This document shows positions 50,426-58,573 of a stretch of 64,000 bases of DNA, in pieces. Each line of letters starts with the position of its first letter. Within the stretch, counting starts at the first letter, position 1. This DNA comes from Aphodoplasma sp045626925 (GTDB lineage Bacteria; Bacillota; Clostridia; UBA1381; UMGS1253), in assembly GCA_045626925.1 (NCBI GenBank), contig JAZUQZ010000027.1, positions 39,197 to 103,196 on the forward strand, written 5' to 3'. The notes below the pieces were generated by a model. That model was given only the letters and a program-made list of their open reading frames with translations, did not search any database and was not told where the DNA came from. A program made the translations under genes and the position numbers.

Positions 50426-53029
50426 ATGAAAAAAATGAGAAAAATTCTTAGCAGCGTTTTATCGCTTGCGATGATTTTTAGTGTAGTAGCAACTGCAAGC
50501 GTAAGTGCAGCTCTTCCACCCGATGTAGAAGGCAACTCACGCACAGAAGCCATCGAAACACTTGGTGCACTCAACATAATGGTCGGTGATGCACAGACAG
50601 GACTTTTCAGACCAGATGATGCAATCAAAAGAAGCGAGGTTGCAAAAATTGCAGTCCATGCACTTGGACTTGAAGATGTAGCAACAAGCTCGAACTATCC
50701 GACAAAGTATCCCGATGTAGCCGCAAACCACTGGGCAAATGGTTACATCAATGTAGCTACAAATCAAAAAATCGTAATCGGTGATGACACAGGCACATTC
50801 AGACCTGATGATACAATCACTTATGTCGAGGCAATGACAATCCTTGTTCGCGTAATCGGTCACGAACCAAGCGCAATTTCAAAGGGTGGCTTCCCGGCAG
50901 GATTTTTAGTAGTAGGTACAGAAAATGGCCTTAACAGAAATGCAGTTGCATCTACAAACGAGCCTGCTACGCGTTCACTCGTAGCACAGATGATGTTTAA
51001 CGCTCTTACTGTTAAGATGATGGAACAAACAGGCTTTGGCAATGACCTTGAATATAAAGTTGTTGACAAAACAATCCTCGAAAACAAGCTTCATACAAAA
51101 AAGCTTACAGGTCAGGTAGTTGCAACAAGCCAGACAGCACTTGGCGGTGCAAATGCACTAAGTAAAGGCCAGGTAAAAATCGGCGACACAGTTTACAAGC
51201 TCGGCGATATTGATGCGGCAAATCTTCTCGGTTACAATGTAGTATTTTATCTACAAGAAAACGAGCGTGGCGAAGAACACATCATTCTTATAAGACCTGA
51301 AGACGCAAAAAACTCTACACTTACAATAAATGCAGACAATATTGAAAATCTTCAGGACGAAGAATCACGCAAGGTTTTGTCATATTGGAAAAATAAAGAA
51401 ACAGACAGACACGAAAGCGAAGCTTATATAAACACAGATGCAACACTTATTTACAATGGTAAATACGAAACACTTGACAATTCTCTTATCAACCTAAAGG
51501 GCAAATCAGGCAAAATAAACCTTCTTGATACAGACCGTGACGGTAAGTACGACTTTGTATTCGTTACAGAGTACAAAAATGTTGTAGTCGAAGAGGTTAT
51601 GCCTTCATCCGGTAAAATCATCGACAAATATGGCGCTCCTACAATTGCGCTTGACCCCAAAGATGATGATATCGACTTCAGAATTGAAAAAGCAGGCGAA
51701 GTTATTGAGGTGAAAGACCTTGAGGAGTGGGATGTTCTTTCCGTTGCAGAAAGCAAGGACAAGAGCGTATACAGAATTGTGGCAGTAAGAAACGCCATCA
51801 CAGGCAAAGTAACAGAAATCCAAGGTAAAAGAGTAAAAATCGGCAAAGAGCTTTATGATATTGCCACAAACTATAAAAAAGAAATTGCGCTTGAAGACGA
51901 AGGAACATTCTACCTTGATGTAGAGGGTAAAATTGCAGCAGTAGACGCTACAAGCACAATAAGCTCAAACTATGCATACCTTGTTAACGCAGGTATGACA
52001 AGCGGCATCAGTGATGACCTTGAGCTAAAGCTTTTCACAAATGATGGCAAGGTAGTGATTCTTACAGCAGCCGACAAAATCCGTCTAAACGGAACAAATG
52101 GCAAAACTCCGTCAGAGGTTCTTTCTGCTCTTTCAAACGAGGGCAGCGTTGTAAATCAGCTTATCACATTTGAGAAAAATTCTGATGGAAAAGTTGTATC
52201 AATAAACACTGCAAAAGATAACACAGAGTCCGGTGCGATAGACACAAATGCATTCACAAAGAACCTTGTGCTTGAGAATGCTGTATACAAAACAGCAACA
52301 GGCAAGGTTGGAACTGTAAATGTAAACAAGGATACAATTATATTTGACATTCCTGCTCTATCAAAGGATACAGATGATTATGCAATAAGAGATTATAAGA
52401 TGTTTGAAAATGATACGCCATACAATGTAATTGTTTTCGATATGACAGAAGACTACACAGCAAAGGCTATGATTGTTACAAACACAAATTACAAAGCAAA
52501 CGCAGAGTCATCAGTTGCTATTGTAACAGAAACTACAACTATTAAGAACGAACAAAACATTATTGTAGACAAGCTATACGCTATGCAGGACGGCAAGAAA
52601 ATTGAGCTCCAGACATCTGAAAAAGGCTTGCTTGTAAAGGGTGAGGCTAAAAAAGCTCTTGAAAAAGGTGACATCATCCAATATAAGACAAATGCCAAGG
52701 GCGAAATAAGCACAATAAGAGTATTGCTTGACATTTCGACAAAGAGCACACAGTTTAGTGCCGAGCCGGCAAAAGATATGAACATCATTTACGGACGCGT
52801 AAATGCAAAGTTTGCATCGTCTATGAACATTAAGGTAAATGATGGCGCAGAACAGAACATCGTATTTGGTGATGCAAAGATATATGTTGTAGACAACACA
52901 AGGACAAACAACATTGTTGTTGAAGGTACAACAGGCGACATTCAAAAGTATGACAGCGCAGACCCATATCATGTATTTGTAAAAATTTACAAAGATGTTG
53001 TACAAGAAATCATCGTTGTAAAGCTTTAA
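50426..53029 (+). CDS. SLH-domain surface protein, probable S-layer protein
   Basis: The 867-residue protein has a signal peptide (MKKMRKILSSVLSLAMIFSV and following ATASVSA, cleavage near residue 28), three SLH domains (about 30-75, 80-140 and 145-205) that attach it to pyruvylated wall polymer, and a long beta-rich region of repeated short strands without recognisable enzyme motifs. Strong AAAGGAGGAA, a long leader, a dedicated promoter and terminator, and favoured codons suggest high expression, consistent with a major S-layer protein. This last point is inference. Confidence 0.88.
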   Translation: MKKMRKILSSVLSLAMIFSVVATASVSAALPPDVEGNSRTEAIETLGALNIMVGDAQTGLFRPDDAIKRSEVAKIAVHALGLEDVATSSNYPTKYPDVAANHWANGYINVATNQKIVIGDDTGTFRPDDTITYVEAMTILVRVIGHEPSAISKGGFPAGFLVVGTENGLNRNAVASTNEPATRSLVAQMMFNALTVKMMEQTGFGNDLEYKVVDKTILENKLHTKKLTGQVVATSQTALGGANALSKGQVKIGDTVYKLGDIDAANLLGYNVVFYLQENERGEEHIILIRPEDAKNSTLTINADNIENLQDEESRKVLSYWKNKETDRHESEAYINTDATLIYNGKYETLDNSLINLKGKSGKINLLDTDRDGKYDFVFVTEYKNVVVEEVMPSSGKIIDKYGAPTIALDPKDDDIDFRIEKAGEVIEVKDLEEWDVLSVAESKDKSVYRIVAVRNAITGKVTEIQGKRVKIGKELYDIATNYKKEIALEDEGTFYLDVEGKIAAVDATSTISSNYAYLVNAGMTSGISDDLELKLFTNDGKVVILTAADKIRLNGTNGKTPSEVLSALSNEGSVVNQLITFEKNSDGKVVSINTAKDNTESGAIDTNAFTKNLVLENAVYKTATGKVGTVNVNKDTIIFDIPALSKDTDDYAIRDYKMFENDTPYNVIVFDMTEDYTAKAMIVTNTNYKANAESSVAIVTETTTIKNEQNIIVDKLYAMQDGKKIELQTSEKGLLVKGEAKKALEKGDIIQYKTNAKGEISTIRVLLDISTKSTQFSAEPAKDMNIIYGRVNAKFASSMNIKVNDGAEQNIVFGDAKIYVVDNTRTNNIVVEGTTGDIQKYDSADPYHVFVKIYKDVVQEIIVVKL

Positions 53030-53067
53030 TAACTCCATTTAATATCTCTCCTAATATAATAATATAG

Positions 53068-53113
53068 AAAAACGCGACCAACGCACGCACTTTGCGAAGG
53101 TCGTGTTTTTTTT
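53068..53113 (+). terminator. Terminator of the S-layer gene
   Basis: ACGCGACC pairs with GGTCGTGT (with one mismatch), with an inner CGCA/TGCG stem, followed by T8. Confidence 0.75.
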
Positions 53114-53291
53114 ATTACTGGGTGTGGTTGTACTTGCAGTATTAAATTCTCTTTGTGTAATGCGATAAATGTTTAATAAATTTCTCCATTTTTAACATAA
53201 AAAAACATAATATTTGTACAATTTTTTTATTGCTTTTAGTTTATAGTTAAGGTACAATATAATTAGGATAAAGATTGTGGAGGTATATGCT

Positions 53292-53687
53292 ATGAAGAAA
53301 TCTTTTCTAGCCTTGTTATTAGTGTTTCTGCTTTCATTTACAATTATGGGAAGTAGCTATGCAGAGGATTTTGATTATAAATTGAGCGACCTTAATGTCG
53401 CATCTTCTTCTATAAGTCTGCGTGTTGAAAAGCTTTCAGATTCAAGTGACGCTGCGACATTGTTTGTTGCAATGTATAATGAATATGACTTTATTATAGG
53501 GCTTGTGTGCGTTCCTCTTGATATGAGTCAGGGCGAAAGCCAGGTCATTGCCGGGCCATATGGAGATACTAATAGCGGAACAACAGTGAAGGCTTTTGTA
53601 TGGAGTGGAATTTGTACACCTCGCAGCAAAGTTTTATATAAGACAACCAAAATCGAAGGCGGTATCGAATTTGGTGGAGAAATTTAG
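53292..53687 (+). CDS. Small secreted protein of unknown function
   Basis: The 131-residue protein has a signal peptide (MKKSFLALLLVFLLSFTIMG and following SSYAED, cleavage near residue 25) and a short beta-rich domain (SISLRVEKLSDSSDAATLFV; VIAGPYGDTNSGTTVKAFVW). The latter pattern resembles small Ig-like or S-layer-accessory domains, but I do not recognise the family. GGAGG lies 8 nt before ATG 53292; the GTG at 53277 is upstream of this site. It lies between the S-layer gene and nrdD, with its own terminator. Confidence 0.75.
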   Translation: MKKSFLALLLVFLLSFTIMGSSYAEDFDYKLSDLNVASSSISLRVEKLSDSSDAATLFVAMYNEYDFIIGLVCVPLDMSQGESQVIAGPYGDTNSGTTVKAFVWSGICTPRSKVLYKTTKIEGGIEFGGEI

Positions 53688-53713
53688 ACAAAATTTTATT
53701 TCTTATATGTGAT

Positions 53714-53748
53714 TTCCGCACAAATATAATTTGTGCGGAACTTTTTTT
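53714..53748 (+). terminator. Terminator after the small secreted protein
   Basis: TTCCGCACAAAT pairs perfectly with ATTTGTGCGGAA around ATA, followed by a C and T7. Confidence 0.9.
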
Positions 53749-53777
53749 GTAATTTTTCATAAAATAACAAAAAAGTA

Positions 53778-53806
53778 TTGTAATTAAAAATTTTTAATGA
53801 TATAAT
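53778..53806 (+). promoter_or_regulatory. Promoter of nrdD-nrdG-dut
   Basis: TTGTAA (53778-53783) and TATAAT (53801-53806) are separated by 17 nt; the spacer contains the palindrome TTAAAAATTTTTAA. Confidence 0.65.
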
Positions 53807-53852
53807 ACAATATATAGTGTATAGACAAAGACAATATAGCAATATGCAGTAG
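53805..53852 (+). promoter_or_regulatory. Two candidate NrdR boxes before nrdD
   Basis: The core CAATATATAG (53808-53817, full box 53805-53820) matches the NrdR consensus CwAtATaTwG at all positions. A second core CAATATGCAG (53840-53849) matches 8 of 10. They are 32 bp apart, three helical turns, the usual NrdR arrangement, and the first overlaps the -10 box. Repression when nucleotides are abundant is implied. Confidence 0.65.
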
Positions 53853-53901
53853 GTGCATAACTACTGAAAAATACAATTATCGATGATTTGGGGGAGTTTT
53901 T

Positions 53902-56022
53902 ATGGTATATGTTATAAAAAAAGATAATACACGCGAAAAATTCAATGTGCAAAAGGTCGTTGTTGCAGTAAACAAATCTGCATATCGCGCACTTGTAAAA
54001 TTTAGCGATGAGGATATAAAATTTATATGCGAATTTGTTGAAAATCGTGTGCGTGAGATGAATAAAAGCGAGGTTTATATTGCTGAGATGCATAACATAG
54101 TCGAAAGTGCTCTTGACGCTATAAATCCAATCGTCGCAAAAAGCTATAAGGACTATCGAAACTATAAACAAGACTTTGTTCATATGCTTGATGAGGTATA
54201 TAAAAAGAGTCAATCAATTATGTATATAGGCGATAAGGAAAACTCAAACTCTGACAGTGCGCTTGTATCAACAAAGCGTTCGCTTATTTTTAATCAGCTT
54301 AATAAAGAACTATATCAAAAATTCTTCCTTACAACAGACGAGCTGCAGGCTTGTCGCGACGGATATATTTATGTGCACGACATGTCTGCACGACGCGATA
54401 CGATGAATTGTTGCCTTTTTGATGTGCAAAATGTGCTAAAGGGCGGTTTTGAGATGGGCAACCTATGGTATAACGAGCCAAAGACACTTGCTGTTGCATT
54501 TGATGTAATAGGCGATATCGTTCTATCAGCTGCAAGCCAACAATACGGTGGTTTTACTGTGCCACAGGTGGATAAAATATTAGCACCTTATGCCGAAAAA
54601 ACATATGCTATGCAGTTTGAACGCTATAAAAACATGGGACTTGATGATAAGAGTGCTGAGCGTGAAGCTATGGCAGATGTTACAACAGATTTTGAGCAGG
54701 GATTTCAGGGTTGGGAGTACAAATTTAATACAGTAGCATCAAGCCGTGGCGACTATCCGTTTATCACTGTAACGATGGGCCTTGGCAAAGAGCGTTTTTC
54801 AAAGCTTGCGTCAAAATCTATTTTAAAAGTGCGTGCCGGTGGTCAAGGCAAAAAAGAATGTAAAAAGCCTGTCCTCTTCCCCAAGATTGTATTTTTATAC
54901 GACGAAAACCTTCATGGCGAAGGCTGTGAGCTTGAAGATGTTTTTGAGGCAGGTGTTGTATGCAGCACAAAAACAATGTACCCCGATTGGTTAAGCCTTA
55001 CAGGTGAAGGTTATGTAGCATCTATATACAAAAAATATGGTGAAGTTATAAGCCCTATGGGATGCCGTGCGTTTTTGTCGCCATATTTTGAGCGTGGCGG
55101 AATAGAGCCGGCTGATGAAAATGATAAACCAATTTTTGTCGGTCGTTTCAATATCGGCGCAATAAGTCTTCATCTTCCCATGATTTATGCAAAGGCCAAG
55201 CAAGAGAGCAAGGACTTTTACGAGGTGCTCGATTATTATCTTGAGCTTATCCGTTCTTTGCATCTTCGCACATATGATTACCTTGGCGAAATGCGCGCAT
55301 CAACAAATCCACTTGCATATTGTGAGGGTGGCTTTTATGGTGGCCATTTGGGTATCCACGACAAAATCAGACCGCTGCTTGATTCTGCGACGGCTTCGTT
55401 TGGTATCACAGCATTAAATGAATTGCAACAGCTTCATAATAAAAAATCACTTGTTGAAGATGGCCAGTTTGCAATTGAGGTTATGGAGCATATCAACAAT
55501 AAGATTGCAGAATTTAAAAAGCAGGACGGAAAGCTTTATGCAATTTATGGCACACCTGCAGAAAATCTTTGTGGACTTCAGGTTACACAATTCCGAAAGA
55601 AATATGGTATAATCGAAAATGTGTCGGACAGAGAATATGTATCTAATAGTTTTCATTGTCATGTTTCGGAAGACATTACGCCTATATCAAAGCAAAACCT
55701 TGAAAAGCGCTTCTGGGATTTGTTAAATGGTGGCAAAATTCAATATGTAAAATATCCGATTGATTACAATACAGATGCCGTACGCACACTTATTCGTCGT
55801 GCGATGGATATGGGCTTTTATGAGGGCGTAAATTTGTCCCTTGCATACTGTGACGACTGTGGTTATAAGGAGCTTGAAATGGATGTGTGTCCAAAATGTG
55901 GCAGCAGAAACCTTACCAAAATTGACCGTATGAACGGATATTTATCATACTCGCGCGTGAAAGGTGACACGCGACTTAATGCAGCAAAAATGGCAGAAAT
56001 TGCAGAAAGGAAGAGTATGTAA
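53902..56022 (+). CDS. nrdD: Anaerobic (class III) ribonucleoside-triphosphate reductase
   Basis: The 706-residue glycyl radical enzyme makes deoxyribonucleotides without oxygen. It has an N-terminal ATP-cone (VIKKDNTREKFNVQKVVVAV), NrdD barrel segments (DMSARRDTMNCCLFDVQNVL; GGQGKKECKKPVLFPKIVFL), a C-terminal zinc finger (CDDCGYKEL...CPKCGSRN) and near the end the radical loop RMNGYLS, where the glycine of NGY is the radical site. It overlaps nrdG by 1 nt (TAATG). Confidence 0.97.
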   Translation: MVYVIKKDNTREKFNVQKVVVAVNKSAYRALVKFSDEDIKFICEFVENRVREMNKSEVYIAEMHNIVESALDAINPIVAKSYKDYRNYKQDFVHMLDEVYKKSQSIMYIGDKENSNSDSALVSTKRSLIFNQLNKELYQKFFLTTDELQACRDGYIYVHDMSARRDTMNCCLFDVQNVLKGGFEMGNLWYNEPKTLAVAFDVIGDIVLSAASQQYGGFTVPQVDKILAPYAEKTYAMQFERYKNMGLDDKSAEREAMADVTTDFEQGFQGWEYKFNTVASSRGDYPFITVTMGLGKERFSKLASKSILKVRAGGQGKKECKKPVLFPKIVFLYDENLHGEGCELEDVFEAGVVCSTKTMYPDWLSLTGEGYVASIYKKYGEVISPMGCRAFLSPYFERGGIEPADENDKPIFVGRFNIGAISLHLPMIYAKAKQESKDFYEVLDYYLELIRSLHLRTYDYLGEMRASTNPLAYCEGGFYGGHLGIHDKIRPLLDSATASFGITALNELQQLHNKKSLVEDGQFAIEVMEHINNKIAEFKKQDGKLYAIYGTPAENLCGLQVTQFRKKYGIIENVSDREYVSNSFHCHVSEDITPISKQNLEKRFWDLLNGGKIQYVKYPIDYNTDAVRTLIRRAMDMGFYEGVNLSLAYCDDCGYKELEMDVCPKCGSRNLTKIDRMNGYLSYSRVKGDTRLNAAKMAEIAERKSM

Positions 56023-56513
56023 TGCGATATCACGATATAACAAAGGATGATATGAAAAATGGTAGTGGCCTCAGGGTTGTTTTGTGGTTATCCGGTTGTG
56101 AACACAAATGCCCCGGTTGTCACAATCCAATCACATGGGATATAAATGACGGTTTGATATTTGATGATGCTGCAAAAAACGAAATATTTTGTGAGCTTGA
56201 GAAACCGTATATATCCGGCATTACCTTTAGCGGCGGCGACCCGCTTCATACACAAAATCGAGGCGAGGTCGGCGAGCTTATAGACGAAATAAGACAGCGA
56301 TTTCCCGACAAAACAATATGGCTCTACACCGGATATAATTATGACAATATATGTGCGCTTGATTTTTTAAATAAAATTGATGTGCTTATAGATGGTCGAT
56401 ATGATGAGGAGCTTCGTGATACAAAGCTTCATTGGCGTGGTAGCGCAAATCAGCGTGTAATCGATGTCAAAAAAACACTTGATACAGGAAAAATCGTACT
56501 ATACTGTGGCTAA
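56022..56513 (+). CDS. nrdG: Anaerobic ribonucleotide reductase activating protein
   Basis: The 163-residue radical SAM enzyme generates the glycyl radical in NrdD. The cluster motif CxxxCxxC is in SGCEHKCPGCHNP, and the SGGDPL motif binds the methionine part of the cofactor. Translation is coupled to nrdD. Confidence 0.96.
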   Translation: MRYHDITKDDMKNGSGLRVVLWLSGCEHKCPGCHNPITWDINDGLIFDDAAKNEIFCELEKPYISGITFSGGDPLHTQNRGEVGELIDEIRQRFPDKTIWLYTGYNYDNICALDFLNKIDVLIDGRYDEELRDTKLHWRGSANQRVIDVKKTLDTGKIVLYCG

Positions 56514-56539
56514 ACATCCACTATGAAAGGAACATTTAT

Positions 56540-57034
56540 ATGAAAAAGGTTGCGAATTTTTATAAAGTTAGTAAAGAACAATACATAAATGACTTTGAGG
56601 GAGTAAATGGTGCAGAAGTATACGAGCATATAAACCTTCCAAAGCGTGCTACGATAGGGTCTGCAGGATATGATTTCTTTTCACCTATTGACTTTGTTTT
56701 AAAAAGTGGCGAAACGATTAAAATTCCAACAGGTATACGCGTAAAAATTGATGATGGCTGGGTTTTAAAGCTTTATCCACGAAGCGGCCTTGGGTTCAAA
56801 TTCAGACTTCAGATGAATAACACTGTGGGAATAATTGATAGTGACTATTATAACTCGGATAATGAAGGACACATTTTTGTAAAAATTACAAACGACTCAA
56901 ACGAAGATAAAATTGTCAATATAAAAGCAGGCGAAGCTTTTATCCAAGGCATTTTCGTTGAATATGGAATTACATATGACGATGATGTGTGCGAAATTCG
57001 AAATGGTGGTTTCGGTTCTACAACAAAAAAATAA
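56540..57034 (+). CDS. dut: dUTP diphosphatase, trimeric type
   Basis: The 164-residue enzyme cleaves dUTP to dUMP, keeping uracil out of DNA. All five motifs are visible: GSAGYDF, PRSGLG, GIIDSDYY, GEAFIQGIF and the C-terminal RNGGFGSTTKK. The N-terminal 30 residues and an insertion (DYYNSDNEG) make it slightly longer than usual. Third gene after nrdD and nrdG, a sensible nucleotide-supply operon. Confidence 0.93.
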   Translation: MKKVANFYKVSKEQYINDFEGVNGAEVYEHINLPKRATIGSAGYDFFSPIDFVLKSGETIKIPTGIRVKIDDGWVLKLYPRSGLGFKFRLQMNNTVGIIDSDYYNSDNEGHIFVKITNDSNEDKIVNIKAGEAFIQGIFVEYGITYDDDVCEIRNGGFGSTTKK

Positions 57035-57040
57035 TAATTA

Positions 57041-57069
57041 AAGCCGACATCTATTATGTCGGCTTATTT
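57041..57069. terminator. Bidirectional terminator between dut and the D,D-carboxypeptidase gene
   Basis: AAGCCGACAT pairs with ATGTCGGCTT around a 5-nt loop and is followed by a T-rich tract. Confidence 0.85.
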
Positions 57070-57076
57070 TTATAAA

Positions 57077-58378
57077 TCAATATCTTTTTGAGCGAAGGAA
57101 TTTCCTTCTTTTTTTTCGTCTTATAGCGCGTCTTATTCTTATGAAAATCATCCACCCTATAATCAATATTAGCGGTATTTTTATCCAAGGAATATTAAAA
57201 AAGTCAAATATTCTGTTTAAAATAAACATAAAGAAATCGCGTTTTATATCAGCATTCGAAACAAGCTCTCCGCTGCCAAGCTCATAACCATCATATGTGT
57301 AAGTTATGCGCCCCAAAACATCGCCCGCCTTTATCGGTGCAGTAATGTTTTCATTAAGGGTTACTTTCTTTTCTACCTTTGATATGTCAGCACCCTTTGG
57401 CAAAAGACCTTCTACATCACTTTTTACCTCAAGCTTTGCAAATTTTGTGCCACGACCTTCTTTCACTCTTGCCTCGGCAATTATTTCACCCGGCTTTGCA
57501 AGTATGTGCGTTTCATAGTTTGAAAAGCCGTATTCAAAAAGTGCTTTTGAATCAATAAATGAATATATTGCATCCGCTTGTGGCTCTGCATTAAGCGTTA
57601 CTGCTATAAAGTTCGTCCCGCCCTTCGATGCCGAAGATACAAGGCAATTGCCCGCTTGGCGTGTATAACCCGTCTTTATTCCGGTTGCCTTTGGATAATA
57701 GTATGAATATGTCTGAATCAAGCTTATAAGGTGATTCGTCGTTGTAAGTATGCGTTGCTCATTATATTTGTTTGTAGGCTCCATAATGTACTGTGGCGTC
57801 GAAACAATCTCACGAAATGTCTCATTTTGCATAGCATAACGCGCCAAAATTGCCATATCCCGCGTAGTAGTATAATGCTCCGGCGAATGAAGCCCGTGCG
57901 GGTTTAAAAACTTTGTGCCCGTCATACCAATTTGTACAGCCTTTTCATTCATTTGTGCAACAAAGCTATCAACATCGCCACTCATATATTCCGCAATTAC
58001 ATTACACGCTTCGTTTGCAGATGCTACAAGTGCACCATAAAGGAGCTCCTTTATAGTAATCTGTTCCCCTTCAAGTATACCCATATTGCTACCACCAACG
58101 GGTATCGACATAACTGCATCATAACTTGCAACAGCTACACTATCAAGCTGCAAATTTTCAAGCGCTAAAACGGCCGTCATTATTTTTGTTGTGCTTGCAG
58201 GATAAAGCCTTTTGTCTGCGTTCTGCTCAAAAAGCACCCTGCCGGTAGCCATATCAATAAGTATTGCACCCTCACTTACAACCTGTGGCGGCGTACCAAG
58301 TGCAAGGGCATTGGTTGCAGAAAACATATTCAAAATCACAACAAAAGTCATTATAATCGGTAGCAAATATTTTTTCAT
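57077..58378 (-). CDS. Serine-type D-alanyl-D-alanine carboxypeptidase (DacF-like)
   Basis: The 433-residue penicillin-binding protein 5 family enzyme trims peptidoglycan pentapeptides outside the membrane. It has a signal peptide, the three active-site motifs SxxK (ASTTK), SxN (SANEACN) and KTG (GIKTGYTRQAG), a C-terminal PBP5-C domain, and a last membrane helix (IPLILIIGWMIFIRIRRAI) with an Arg/Lys-rich cytoplasmic tail. ATG 58378 follows AAAGGAGAAC; the longer frame is leader. The sporulation paralogue DacF is suggested by the late membrane helix and genome context, but this is not certain. Confidence 0.92.
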   Translation of the reverse strand: MKKYLLPIIMTFVVILNMFSATNALALGTPPQVVSEGAILIDMATGRVLFEQNADKRLYPASTTKIMTAVLALENLQLDSVAVASYDAVMSIPVGGSNMGILEGEQITIKELLYGALVASANEACNVIAEYMSGDVDSFVAQMNEKAVQIGMTGTKFLNPHGLHSPEHYTTTRDMAILARYAMQNETFREIVSTPQYIMEPTNKYNEQRILTTTNHLISLIQTYSYYYPKATGIKTGYTRQAGNCLVSSASKGGTNFIAVTLNAEPQADAIYSFIDSKALFEYGFSNYETHILAKPGEIIAEARVKEGRGTKFAKLEVKSDVEGLLPKGADISKVEKKVTLNENITAPIKAGDVLGRITYTYDGYELGSGELVSNADIKRDFFMFILNRIFDFFNIPWIKIPLILIIGWMIFIRIRRAIRRKKRRKFLRSKRY

Positions 58379-58511
58379 TGACCGGTTCTCCTTTAATGTT
58401 TCCAATATTATATATGCATAACAAATTATCCCAAAAACGCTTATATATTAATTATATCAAAAAAAATATTTTTTATCAACCACTTTTCCTATATTATAAT
58501 ATTTATATCAA

Positions 58512-58540
58512 TTGTATTTTTTTAATATTTATGCTATACT
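58512..58540 (+). promoter_or_regulatory. Promoter of mutS2
   Basis: TTGTAT (58512-58517) and TATACT (58535-58540) are separated by 17 nt, and the -10 is extended (TGCTATACT). Confidence 0.65.
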
Positions 58541-58573
58541 ATAAAAAATGGTAATTTTTTAAGGAGAAAAACA

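Noticed and set aside
53794..54213. Minus-strand frame of 139 codons at the nrdD start
   Set aside because: Covers the promoter, NrdR boxes and the nrdD ATP-cone in antisense; composition not protein-like.
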